A stretch of DNA of 64,000 nt from an uncultured Bacteroides sp. (GTDB taxonomy: Bacteria; Bacteroidota; Bacteroidia; Bacteroidales; Bacteroidaceae). The stretch covers positions 124,001 through 188,000 of the forward strand of contig NZ_CAUFUE010000001.1 of NCBI RefSeq assembly GCF_959029255.1. The letters are read 5' to 3'. The notes under the pieces are model-generated. The model was given only the letters and a program-made list of their open reading frames with translations, was not told the origin of the DNA and did no database searches. Shown one piece after another: positions 8,501-16,823 of this stretch; positions within the stretch are counted from its first letter, which is position 1; every line of letters starts with the position of its first letter. Made by a program: the position numbers and the translations under genes.

Positions 8501-10378
8501 ATGAAAACAGCTATTATCCTCGTTTCTGAAGTCAGTCTGAGTACGGCGCAATTGCTGCTCAGTGAACTGTCGGAAGAAAAATCCGAGACAAAAACGGAAA
8601 TAGAAATATTCACTCCCCGGCACGAAGGCGGGTGTACCCATATTGAATCCGTAAGTAGTTTTACGTCCGAGAACTTCAATCGTTTTGATGCCTTTATCTT
8701 TATCGGAGCCATGGGCATTTGCGTACGTGCCATTGCACCGTGTATGAAGAACAAATATACCGACCCCGCCGTGATATGCGTAGACAGCATAGGAAAACAT
8801 GCCATTTCCGTTCTTTCAGGACACATCGGAGGCGCCAATGAACTTACAAACAAAGTTGCAAGCATACTGGGAGCCGAACCGGTGGTAACTACGCAAAGCG
8901 ACCTTACCGGGCTATGGGCTCTCGATACTTTGGCGGAACGCTTCAACTGGTTTCCCGTCATCAGCGCCGAATCTTCCGCACTCCTGATGGCCGAGCTTGC
9001 TACTACTGAGGAAGAAAAAGTAAGAGCCTGCATGAATGGACATATCAGTCTCTTTGTTTCGGGTAAACCCACAGCCCTGCTACTCACCATACGCGACGAG
9101 GGCACAGAGTGGATGGAAGCAAATCTGCCCCCTCATGTTCAGGTTTTTTACAATGCCAAAGATTTCAAGCCTTCAGATTTCAAGCTGATATTATGCGTAT
9201 CTACCCAAGCACCCAACTCGGAAGAGGTGCCGATGATTTGCTATGTGCCTTGTGCTGTTCATCTGGGCATCGGACTTGCACGTCAGGCTGGTCCTACCCG
9301 CAAAGTACAGAAGGCAATATTTGAGGACCTGCAACGCGAAGGTATCTTCCCACCCGCCATCGCTTCCATTTCTACCATTGATGTCAAAAGCGGAGAGCCG
9401 GTAGTGAAAGCGCTCAAAAAGAAATATCCCGTTTATTTCTATGCTGCGGAAGAATTGGCGAAAATAGAAGTCCCCCATCCCAGCAAGACGGTGATGAAGC
9501 ATATAGGAACCCCGAGTGTATGCGAGGCAGCCGCACTCTTGTCTTCGGGAAACGGTGAGTTGCTGATGCCGAAGAAAAAAGGAGAGAACTATACCGTAGC
9601 TGCCGCTGTCGATTCAAGGATTCTCCGCAGGGGGCATATTGAAATTGTGGGTGCCGGTCCGGGCGACCCTGACCTTATATCCGTTCGTGGACGCCGGATG
9701 CTGGAGAAGGCAGACCTTATCTTGTATGCAGGCAGCCTTGTGCCCCGTGAACTGACATTGTGCGCCAAACCGGGCGCCACTGTGCGCAGTTCCGCATCCA
9801 TGAATCTGGAAGAACAGTTTGCCTTGATGAAGGAGTTCTATGACAAAGGCAAATTTATTGTACGCTTGCATACCGGTGACCCGTGTATCTACGGAGCCAT
9901 TCAGGAACAGATGAATTACTTCGACCAATATGGAATGAGCTATCACATCACTCCGGGAATATCTTCTTTCCAGGCTGCCGCTGCCGCTTTGAAGTCGCAG
10001 TTCACGATTCCTGAGAAGGTGCAAAGCATTATCCTGACTCGTGGCGAAGGTCGTACGCCTATGCCAGAACGGGAAAAGTTACATCTCATGGCACGTTCGC
10101 AAAGTACTATGTGCATCTTCCTCAGCGCAGGCATCGCCGGGCAGGTGCAACAGGAACTTTTGCAAGAATATCCTGAAACAACCCCTATTGCCGTCTGCTA
10201 TCATCTGACGTGGAAAGACGAACGCATCTTCCGTGGCGAGCTCAAAGACCTTGCCAAAATTATAGAAGAAAATAAACTGACGCTGACAACCATGATTGTG
10301 GTGGGTGAAGCGATTGGTAACCGGGAAGGGTTGTCACGACTCTATGCGGATGAATTCAAACATTTGTTCAGGAAATGA
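8501..10378 (+). CDS. Fused cobalt-precorrin-5A hydrolase / precorrin-4 C11-methyltransferase (CbiG-CbiF)
   Basis: A 625-residue fusion. Residues 1 to about 365 are CbiG with the N-terminal domain (FIFIGAMGICVRAIAP, VLSGHIGGANELTNKV) and the C-terminal domain (HLGIGLARQAGPTRKV, ASISTIDVKSGEP). CbiG opens the delta-lactone with loss of acetaldehyde, a step unique to the anaerobic pathway. Residues from about 373 are CbiF/CobM: IVGAGPGDPDLISVRGRR, LHTGDPCIYGA and TPGISSFQAAAAAL. The pair covers consecutive steps (C11 methylation, then lactone opening), so channelling is plausible. Both halves keep their motifs. Confidence 0.93.
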   Translation: MKTAIILVSEVSLSTAQLLLSELSEEKSETKTEIEIFTPRHEGGCTHIESVSSFTSENFNRFDAFIFIGAMGICVRAIAPCMKNKYTDPAVICVDSIGKHAISVLSGHIGGANELTNKVASILGAEPVVTTQSDLTGLWALDTLAERFNWFPVISAESSALLMAELATTEEEKVRACMNGHISLFVSGKPTALLLTIRDEGTEWMEANLPPHVQVFYNAKDFKPSDFKLILCVSTQAPNSEEVPMICYVPCAVHLGIGLARQAGPTRKVQKAIFEDLQREGIFPPAIASISTIDVKSGEPVVKALKKKYPVYFYAAEELAKIEVPHPSKTVMKHIGTPSVCEAAALLSSGNGELLMPKKKGENYTVAAAVDSRILRRGHIEIVGAGPGDPDLISVRGRRMLEKADLILYAGSLVPRELTLCAKPGATVRSSASMNLEEQFALMKEFYDKGKFIVRLHTGDPCIYGAIQEQMNYFDQYGMSYHITPGISSFQAAAAALKSQFTIPEKVQSIILTRGEGRTPMPEREKLHLMARSQSTMCIFLSAGIAGQVQQELLQEYPETTPIAVCYHLTWKDERIFRGELKDLAKIIEENKLTLTTMIVVGEAIGNREGLSRLYADEFKHLFRK

Positions 10379-10427
10379 AAATACAATATCTCAGGCACAT
10401 TTGTGTCTGCCAACTAATCAACGATTT

Positions 10428-12326
10428 ATGATACTGATTTTAGGTGGAACTACCGAAGGACGTATAGCTGCCCGAACCCTTGAGGAAGCCGGAAAGCCCT
10501 TTTACTATTCTACAAAGGGGGATGAACAGGAAGTGCCTCTTCACAATGGTATCCGCCTGCAAGGGGCGATGGATACCATTGATTTGGAAGCGTTCTGTCG
10601 GAAAAATTATATCCGGATCTTGATTGACGCTGCGCACCCTTTTGCCGAACAGCTTCACTGGACGGTGGAAGAAGTAGCTGGGAAGCTCGACATCCCCGTC
10701 ATCCGATATGACCGTATCTTCCCCGAACGGAATGAAAAAGACATCATTTGGTGCGAGAATTACGAGGATGCTATCCAAAACATAAAAAAAGAGGGTGTTT
10801 TCACTTTGCTGGCGCTTACCGGAGTACAAAGTATATGCAAGCTCAAAACACTCTGGCAGGAAAGCATTTGTTGCTACTTCCGCATCCTCGACCGGGAAAG
10901 TTCACGTAAACTGGCAAAACAACAAGGATATCCAGAAAAGCACCTGTACTATTACCATGCCGGTGAAGATGAACGGCTACTGATGCGTCAGTTACATCCC
11001 GAAGCGATTCTCATCAAAGAAAGCGGAGTATCCGGCGGTTTCATGGAAAAGGTTGAAGCTGCCCGTGAACTGGGGATTCAAATCTTTGCTCTCCGACGCC
11101 CCGCAATGCCTGAAACATTCTTGCCGGTCAATGGCGAGCACGGACTCAGGCGGATGGTAGAAAAGCTGCTACCGGATTTCTATCCTCTGCACAGCGGACT
11201 GACGACCGGAACTTGCGCAACAGCCGCTGCCGTAGCTGCCACTTGGGATTTGTTCAATGTATCTCAGAAGCCACGTCCTGCGGAATTTCCGGTAGTGCTG
11301 CCCTGCGGGGAAACCATTATGGTGCCTGTGGAAAAGCAGGAACGGCTACCTCATACCAGTTTCATGAATGATGACTGGATGATGGAGACGGAAGCGTACG
11401 TTATTAAAGATGCGGGCGACGACCCCGACATTACCGACGGCATGCAAATCAGGGCCAACGTGGCTGTACCTTTCAAGATGGATGATTCTTCTCCCAAGGA
11501 TACGGTAAACGAAAGCGACTATAATATCATCGTATGTGGTGGCGAAGGTGTCGGCATTGTCACCATGCCCGGCCTGGGACTTGAGGTGGGAACATCCGCC
11601 ATCAACAGCACTCCACGAAAGATGATTGAAGATAACGTGAAGCGATGCCTCAAGCAACAGCATATACTCAATGAACCCAATCCTTTTGTGGTCACTATCT
11701 CCGTCCCCGGTGGAGAGGAAATAGCTAAACGGACTTTCAATCCCCGCTTGGGCGTGGAAGGGGGGATTTCTATTATCGGTACATCGGGTATCGTTAAACC
11801 TTTCTCATCCGAGGCATTCGTCAACTCCATTCGTAAGTCCATGGAGGTGGCACGTGCCACGGGCAGTCTACGTTTTGTCATCAGTTCAGGAGCCAAAAGT
11901 GAACGTTTCATCAAGGCATATTACCCAGACCTGCCCGGACAGGCATTTGTGCACTATGGCAACTTTATCGGCGATACTTTGAAAATTGCCGCCGAACTGG
12001 AATTGCCGCGCGTCACTCTGGGAGTAATGATAGGCAAAGCGGTAAAATTGGCCGAAGGAAACCTGGATACCCACAGCAAAAAAACAGTAATGAATAAGAG
12101 TTTTATTCAGGAGATAGCCCGGCAATCGGGCTGTAAAGAAGAGACAATCATCTCTATTGAACAGATGAACCTGGCTCGTGAGTTGTGGGACATTATTCCT
12201 GCCGACAGACTGGATAATTTCAGTAAACTGTTGATTGAGAATTGCCACCGATACTGTGACCCGCTTCTACCCGACGGAGAACTGACTATATTATTAATCA
12301 CTGAAGACGGAAAGATATACGCATGA
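10428..12326 (+). CDS. Fused precorrin-6A reductase / cobalt-precorrin-5B C1-methyltransferase (CbiJ-CbiD)
   Basis: I place the start at the ATG of MILILGGTTEGRIAARTL, giving 632 residues. An upstream GTG at 10296 would add 44 residues without homology and overlap cbiG-cbiF by 83 bases. Residues 1 to about 245 are the NADPH-dependent reductase CobK/CbiJ (GGTTEGR, LIDAAHPFAEQL, KESGVSGGFMEKV). From about 255 the protein is CbiD, starting at LHSGLTTGTCATAAAVAA, with VCGGEGVGIVTMPGLGL and a GTSGIVKPFSSEAF loop. CbiD methylates C1 and exists only in the oxygen-independent pathway. The stop overlaps the next start by four bases. Confidence 0.93.
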   Translation: MILILGGTTEGRIAARTLEEAGKPFYYSTKGDEQEVPLHNGIRLQGAMDTIDLEAFCRKNYIRILIDAAHPFAEQLHWTVEEVAGKLDIPVIRYDRIFPERNEKDIIWCENYEDAIQNIKKEGVFTLLALTGVQSICKLKTLWQESICCYFRILDRESSRKLAKQQGYPEKHLYYYHAGEDERLLMRQLHPEAILIKESGVSGGFMEKVEAARELGIQIFALRRPAMPETFLPVNGEHGLRRMVEKLLPDFYPLHSGLTTGTCATAAAVAATWDLFNVSQKPRPAEFPVVLPCGETIMVPVEKQERLPHTSFMNDDWMMETEAYVIKDAGDDPDITDGMQIRANVAVPFKMDDSSPKDTVNESDYNIIVCGGEGVGIVTMPGLGLEVGTSAINSTPRKMIEDNVKRCLKQQHILNEPNPFVVTISVPGGEEIAKRTFNPRLGVEGGISIIGTSGIVKPFSSEAFVNSIRKSMEVARATGSLRFVISSGAKSERFIKAYYPDLPGQAFVHYGNFIGDTLKIAAELELPRVTLGVMIGKAVKLAEGNLDTHSKKTVMNKSFIQEIARQSGCKEETIISIEQMNLARELWDIIPADRLDNFSKLLIENCHRYCDPLLPDGELTILLITEDGKIYA

Positions 12327-12985
12327 GAAAAATTATTATCACCTTTTGTTTTGCATTAATGGCTTTGGCAGGAATGGCGCAATCTCCTTTTTCCTTCCAT
12401 ACCAAGGCGGGAATAGGTACTTCCAATTTTTGGGGTAAACATTCAAACAGCGAAACTAAGATAGCTTATAAAATAGGAGTTGGCGCCGAATATGCGCTGA
12501 ACAGAACTTGGGTGTTACAATCCGCATTGGAATTTGTATCCATAGGCGGCAAGGATGAAATAGGCCATGTGGGGAATGCCGATATAAACGAGTTATACCT
12601 CCAATTGCCGATTATGATGGCTGCCCGCCTGCGGCTGGGCAAGGATTATCATGCTTCACTGAGTGCCGGTCCTTACATAGCCTGCGGCGTAGGTGGAAAA
12701 ACAACCGGAGAGTTGTTCAGGGAATATAGTGATAACAGCAATTATCGGTTTAAGCTGGATACTTTCGGCAGCATGCAAAATCAGAATATGGGAAACAAAC
12801 GATTTGATGCCGGATTCGTTATAGGACTGATGTTTGAATATCGCAAGTTCATGTTTGGTGCGGATGTGCAAGTGGGACTGGTGAAAATCAACGAACAGAT
12901 AAGCCAAATGATAGGTTCTACGGAAGACGGCGCTTTTCTGCCTAAGAACTTTGCATCGTTCTTTACTTTGGGATACAGGTTCTAA
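12323..12985 (+). CDS. Secreted outer-membrane beta-barrel (porin-like) protein
   Basis: A 220-residue protein with a signal peptide (MRKIIITFCFALMALAGMAQ) and alternating hydrophobic strands ending in FFTLGYRF, a C-terminal aromatic typical of outer-membrane barrels of the PF13568 type. GVGAEYALNRTWVLQSALEF is a typical strand pair. The start overlaps the end of cbiJ-cbiD by four bases (ATGA), so it is probably co-translated with a corrin enzyme. A role in corrinoid or precursor traffic is only a guess from this coupling. Confidence 0.75.
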   Translation: MRKIIITFCFALMALAGMAQSPFSFHTKAGIGTSNFWGKHSNSETKIAYKIGVGAEYALNRTWVLQSALEFVSIGGKDEIGHVGNADINELYLQLPIMMAARLRLGKDYHASLSAGPYIACGVGGKTTGELFREYSDNSNYRFKLDTFGSMQNQNMGNKRFDAGFVIGLMFEYRKFMFGADVQVGLVKINEQISQMIGSTEDGAFLPKNFASFFTLGYRF

Positions 12986-13043
12986 AGGCTGTCTGAAAGT
13001 TCTAGTTTCTTATCCTGGAGGCTTTGCCTTTTTATAATAAAAA

Positions 13044-13087
13044 CAGAGAAGTTCGGTACATAAAACTCCGGGCTTCTCTGCTTTTTT
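13044..13087 (+). terminator. Intrinsic terminator after the corrin gene run
   Basis: CAGAGAAGTTCGG pairs with CCGGGCTTCTCTG (13-bp stem with two G-U pairs, 11-base loop) and is followed by a run of seven T. It ends the plus-strand run just before the convergent small gene at 13104. Confidence 0.8.
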
Positions 13088-13103
13088 TAATGGCAAGCGG
13101 TTC

Positions 13104-13295
13104 TTACTTTTTAAGATGTTCATTAGCCAAAGTACTTACCTTTTCTTTTGCTTGCTCTTCCAATTTCTGAAGAGCACTGTACACTTCGTTTTTCAGCTTT
13201 TCAGCCTCGGAGCTATGTGCCAAACGATAAGCTATGGCTCCAATAATTGAACCTAAACCCAGTCCAATCCAAAAATGAGAGTTTCGACATTCCAT
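13104..13295 (-). CDS. Small membrane protein, YtxH-like
   Basis: A 63-residue protein read from the ATG at 13295 (MECRNSHFWIGLGLGSI). A longer frame to 13418 adds 41 residues without recognisable character. It has one glycine-rich membrane helix (FWIGLGLGSIIGAIAYRLA) followed by a charged amphipathic helix (EAEKLKNEVYSALQKLEEQA). This organisation is common in small YtxH/general-stress membrane proteins. No function can be assigned. It stands alone between the corrin terminator and the ABC operon. Confidence 0.6.
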   Translation of the reverse strand: MECRNSHFWIGLGLGSIIGAIAYRLAHSSEAEKLKNEVYSALQKLEEQAKEKVSTLANEHLKK

Positions 13296-13448
13296 AATCA
13301 AGTCAGGTTTTAATAAGTTAATATTCAACGAACCCGATAAAACCGTTCTATCAAGGTTCGAATTGAGAACACCGTACTTAACTATTGGTTCAATAGGCAG
13401 AAAAGAAATTAACGACAATTTCAGTATTTACAAACTTAATACGCCTAC

Positions 13449-14474
13449 TTATACTTCATTTTCTATCAAAACTACTTTCAATAAATCCTCAATACTTTCC
13501 ACTTTCACGGGAGCTTTTCCCGGCAGATGCAGCATAAAAGAGCCGTCTCCCTTCAAATCACCGGTTTCAATAAATGTATCCGATTCTATATTGCGGTTTG
13601 CCAGTATTCCGTTACGCTGCAACGCCTTACGTACCATGGCATACTTTTGTCCATGTCCCACCAAACGTATCTGCGAGGTATATTCATTATCTACCCTGAA
13701 CAATCCCGTCTCCAAATCAAAAACAATGCCTTTACGAGCAAAGAAGTTACTCAGGCTACCATTCAACGAGAGGTCTTCAGGAGTGCCGATAGTGACTCCG
13801 TTCACCTTATCCATCAGCCAGATTTTATCGGCTATCTGCAAGGCAAGCTCCAGGTCATGGGTAGAAAGGAAGATGGTTTTATCCGTTTGCCGACTGAGGT
13901 GATGCAACAGTTGCATCATTTCCACTTTACTGGGAAAATCGAGGAAAGCAGTAGGCTCATCCAGATAGATGACAGGCGTTTCCTGAGCAAGCGCTTTGGC
14001 TATCATCACTTTCTGACGTTCACCGTCACTCAACGTATGAACCATGCGATGCGTCAAATGTGGAATACCTACCAGGGCGATGGAATGTTCCACAATCTCT
14101 TTGTCCTCTTTGGAGAGAGTACCCCAGAAACCGGTATAGGGACTACGCCCCAAACCAATCAATTCGTTTACGGTCATATTACGGATTTCGCATTTCTCCG
14201 TCAGCACAACACTGATGACGCGCGAAAGTTGTTTATCTGTATAATCACCGATTTCCTTTCCCTGAATATGTATTTCGCCATCCAGCTTGGGCTGGAAAGC
14301 GGACAAGGTACGAAGTAGAGTAGACTTCCCTACTCCATTGGCGCCTAACAAGCAGGTCAGTTCTCCACCATTGATATCGGCGCAGATACCGCTAGCCACT
14401 ACTTTTACATCCCCTTTCCCCGGATAACCGATAGAAAGATTTTCAATATGTATCGTCTTTTTATTCAAAACCAA
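13449..14474 (-). CDS. BtuD-like ABC transporter ATP-binding protein with C-terminal extension
   Basis: A 341-residue ABC ATPase of the corrinoid/siderophore/haem (FecE/BtuD) class. It shows Walker A LLGANGVGKSTLLRTL, signature LSDGERQKVMIAKALA, Walker B VIYLDEPTAFLD and the H-loop STHDLEL. After about residue 255 there is an extra domain of some 85 residues not found in E. coli BtuD. Only TTG codons (14474 or 14468) are available as common starts between the upstream in-frame stop and Walker A. Translation by coupling to the permease gene 15 bases upstream is therefore likely. It is the third gene of a substrate-binding protein/permease/ATPase operon; corrinoid specificity is inferred from the neighbouring cbi genes. 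Confidence 0.88.
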   Translation of the reverse strand: MVLNKKTIHIENLSIGYPGKGDVKVVASGICADINGGELTCLLGANGVGKSTLLRTLSAFQPKLDGEIHIQGKEIGDYTDKQLSRVISVVLTEKCEIRNMTVNELIGLGRSPYTGFWGTLSKEDKEIVEHSIALVGIPHLTHRMVHTLSDGERQKVMIAKALAQETPVIYLDEPTAFLDFPSKVEMMQLLHHLSRQTDKTIFLSTHDLELALQIADKIWLMDKVNGVTIGTPEDLSLNGSLSNFFARKGIVFDLETGLFRVDNEYTSQIRLVGHGQKYAMVRKALQRNGILANRNIESDTFIETGDLKGDGSFMLHLPGKAPVKVESIEDLLKVVLIENEV

Positions 14475-14489
14475 CTTACGAATTACAAA

Positions 14490-15527
14490 TTACTCATTTA
14501 ATTCACTTTTACGTTTTCTGAACAGGACGGATGCCACTACGGGAGCACCTACCAGGGCTGTTACAGAATTAACGGGCAAAGCTCCTTCAAAGCCCGGCAT
14601 ACGGGCTATGAGGTTACAAACCAGAGCCAAGGCGGCACCTACCAGCAAAGTGGCAGGCATCAATATCCGATGATCGGACGTATGAAAAATAGCGCGGCAC
14701 AAATGGGGTACTGCAAGGCCGATGAACATAATAGGTCCGCAATAGGCAGTTACGATGGCTACCAATACGCCCGAACAAGATATCACGAGCAGGCGTGCCC
14801 GCTTGATGTTCAGTCCCAGATTGCGGGCATAGCCATCACCCAACAACAACAAATTCATTGTTTTTATCAGCAAGAAAGACAAGGGTAATAATACCGCCAT
14901 GATGCATACAAACAAAGTCATCTGGTCTCCCGATACCCGTGAGAAACTACCCAATCCCCAAATGACGTATGCACGGATATCCTCTTCCACACTGAAATAT
15001 TTCAAAACTCCGATAAACGCGCTTGCCACATAACCTATCATCACACCGATAATGAGCAACGTTACATTTCCTTTCACCTTCTGAGATACGTAAACGATAA
15101 GCGACATCACAGCCAATGCGCCGACAATAGCAGCTATGGAAAGGGCGACATCCCCCATATATCCCAAACGGCTCAAAGCCACCCCGCCCATGGCACCGGA
15201 GAGCAACACCACACACGCCACTCCCAAACTGGCTCCTGAACTGATGCCGAGCACCGACGGTCCCGCCAACGGATTGCGAAACACTGTTTGCATTTGCAAA
15301 CCACTGACCGAGAGCCCCGCTCCCGCCACTAATGCCGTCAGAGCCTGGGGCACACGAGACTTCCAGATGATATTTTGCCAGATAATACTTTCATCCCCTC
15401 CGTCCCACAATATATTCCACACCGAACGAAACGGGATATGTACGGAACCCAGTAATAAGTTCAGCAAAAAGAACAGGAAGATGGACGCCAGTAATACCGA
15501 CATCAGCAATAAGGTAGGTCTTTTCAT
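14490..15527 (-). CDS. BtuC-like FecCD-family ABC permease
   Basis: A 345-residue inner-membrane permease with about ten membrane helices. It carries the FecCD/BtuC hallmarks AGAGLSVSGLQMQTVFRNPLA near residues 60-80, the GISSGASLG loop and the coupling-helix region CGPIMFIGLAVPHLCR. Its ATG overlaps the stop of the binding-protein gene by one base (TAATG), so the two are translationally coupled. Ligand cannot be read from the sequence; location between two corrin loci favours a corrinoid. Confidence 0.9.
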   Translation of the reverse strand: MKRPTLLLMSVLLASIFLFFLLNLLLGSVHIPFRSVWNILWDGGDESIIWQNIIWKSRVPQALTALVAGAGLSVSGLQMQTVFRNPLAGPSVLGISSGASLGVACVVLLSGAMGGVALSRLGYMGDVALSIAAIVGALAVMSLIVYVSQKVKGNVTLLIIGVMIGYVASAFIGVLKYFSVEEDIRAYVIWGLGSFSRVSGDQMTLFVCIMAVLLPLSFLLIKTMNLLLLGDGYARNLGLNIKRARLLVISCSGVLVAIVTAYCGPIMFIGLAVPHLCRAIFHTSDHRILMPATLLVGAALALVCNLIARMPGFEGALPVNSVTALVGAPVVASVLFRKRKSELNE

Positions 15528-16690
15528 TATTTCAGGCGCTCGTAGTAAGTCGGTTTATAATCAGGTAATAAGTCGGGATGAAAAGCATGGATTAAATCTT
15601 CCAGCACCACTTCGGGCTGCATGGGCATGCTTTCATAAAAAGGTTTCTCACGCATGTTGCAATAAACAACCCCCTTCTCACGGAATGCACGGAAGTCGGC
15701 ATAGCGGGAATCTAGAGATTTCAGAGCATCGTATGTGAATGTGCCGTCGTAGCTATTGACAATGCGCCAAAACTGGGCACTCTCCGCCTGGCTGTACACC
15801 GTTTCAAAATCCAAAGTGACGCCACCCGAACGAGGATCATCTTTCAAAAAATAATCAGCGCCCGCATCACGGAACAGTTCCGCAAGGAAACTCTTTCCAC
15901 CCACTGCATACCAATTGCCACCACGTATTTCACCGCTGAACACCACCGGGCGTTTCTTCACATCAGCGGCCAATTGTTTCAATTCGTTATATCGTTTTTC
16001 GATAGCGGCAAATTTGGCATTGGCTTCCGCTTCCTGCCCGATGAACATACCTACAAACTTTATCCACTCAGCCTGTCCCAACGGGGTCATTTCCTTATAA
16101 CCCAAATGCGGAACCAAAGGAATGCCTATTTCCCGCATCGCATCATATCCTCCCCTCTTAAAAGGAGAAATAAAGATGACATCGGGATTTACACTCATTA
16201 TCACTTCATTATCAAAGTTCCCCTCAATACCTATTTTAGCAGTCTTTCCCGATTTCAAGCGCTCATTCATCTCTTTATTAAAAAGATGACGGGTACTGGT
16301 AATTCCCACCACGTGCTCACAGGCATCCAAGCGAATGAAGTTGGACAGTTGCAAGGAAGTCATGCAAATGACATGCCGCACCGGGGTTTCGATAACCGTA
16401 TATTCTTCGGGAACACCGGCAGGCCTTGTTCCCTTCGGCACCAAAGCATAATGGAATGTATTACTGTTCTCTTTCTGCGGATCATGGATATCCACCAGTC
16501 TGATGTTTTCCGGAAGATATTTTACGGTAAAACCTTTCGCATATTCAGGAACGATGGCAGAAGCCGAATCGGAAATCGTATAAGAAGTAGCAGAAACCGG
16601 GTCTAAAGTCGTTTGCTTTGATTTTGAGCCACAGGCTGTTATACATAACATGCAGATAAAAGCTGCGGCAATCATTGATGTTTGGGTCAT
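15527..16690 (-). CDS. BtuF-like lipoprotein, ABC transporter substrate-binding protein
   Basis: Start placed at the ATG at 16690, which gives the lipoprotein signal MTQTSMIAAAFICMLCITAC with the acylated cysteine at residue 20; an earlier start adds 11 residues ahead of it. The mature part is a class III binding protein (PF01497-type), with VRHVICMTSLQLSNFIRLDA and VIFISPFKRGGYDAMREIGI. It should capture the ligand in the periplasm and deliver it to the BtuC-like permease. It is the first gene of the ABC operon. A 64-base hairpin lies just upstream in the leader. Confidence 0.88.
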   Translation of the reverse strand: MTQTSMIAAAFICMLCITACGSKSKQTTLDPVSATSYTISDSASAIVPEYAKGFTVKYLPENIRLVDIHDPQKENSNTFHYALVPKGTRPAGVPEEYTVIETPVRHVICMTSLQLSNFIRLDACEHVVGITSTRHLFNKEMNERLKSGKTAKIGIEGNFDNEVIMSVNPDVIFISPFKRGGYDAMREIGIPLVPHLGYKEMTPLGQAEWIKFVGMFIGQEAEANAKFAAIEKRYNELKQLAADVKKRPVVFSGEIRGGNWYAVGGKSFLAELFRDAGADYFLKDDPRSGGVTLDFETVYSQAESAQFWRIVNSYDGTFTYDALKSLDSRYADFRAFREKGVVYCNMREKPFYESMPMQPEVVLEDLIHAFHPDLLPDYKPTYYERLK

Positions 16691-16718
16691 GATTATCTGA
16701 GTTTCATAAAAATTCGAG

Positions 16719-16782
16719 CACAATATTCGTCAATTTTGAGGAGATACGCAAGTTCTCCCTCAATTAATTGCCGGATATTGTG
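16719..16782 (-). repeat. Long imperfect hairpin in the leader of the ABC operon
   Basis: CACAATATTCG and its near-complement CCGGATATTGTG enclose a second paired block (TTGAGGAGA with TCTCCCTCAA), giving a 64-base stem-loop in the btuF-like leader. I see no B12-box or other known riboswitch signature. Confidence 0.6.
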
Positions 16783-16785
16783 CCC

Positions 16786-16822
16786 GAAGTTTCGCAATCT
16801 CAACTTTTACAGTTGTCAACTT
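16786..16822. repeat. Dispersed repeat end, first copy
   Basis: GAAGTTTCGCAATCTCAAC and the following bases through CAGTTGTCAA match 28486-28519 at all but two of 34 positions. This copy has no tandem units. Confidence 0.75.
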
Positions 16823-16823
16823 A

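Noticed and set aside
8501..9105. Long open frame on the minus strand opposite cbiG
   Set aside because: It lies entirely within a well-supported gene and has a composition typical of a complementary-strand shadow.
10296..10427. Upstream GTG extension of the CbiJ-CbiD gene by 44 residues
   Set aside because: It overlaps cbiG-cbiF by 83 bases and the added residues have no family similarity; the ATG at 10428 begins the conserved Rossmann strand.
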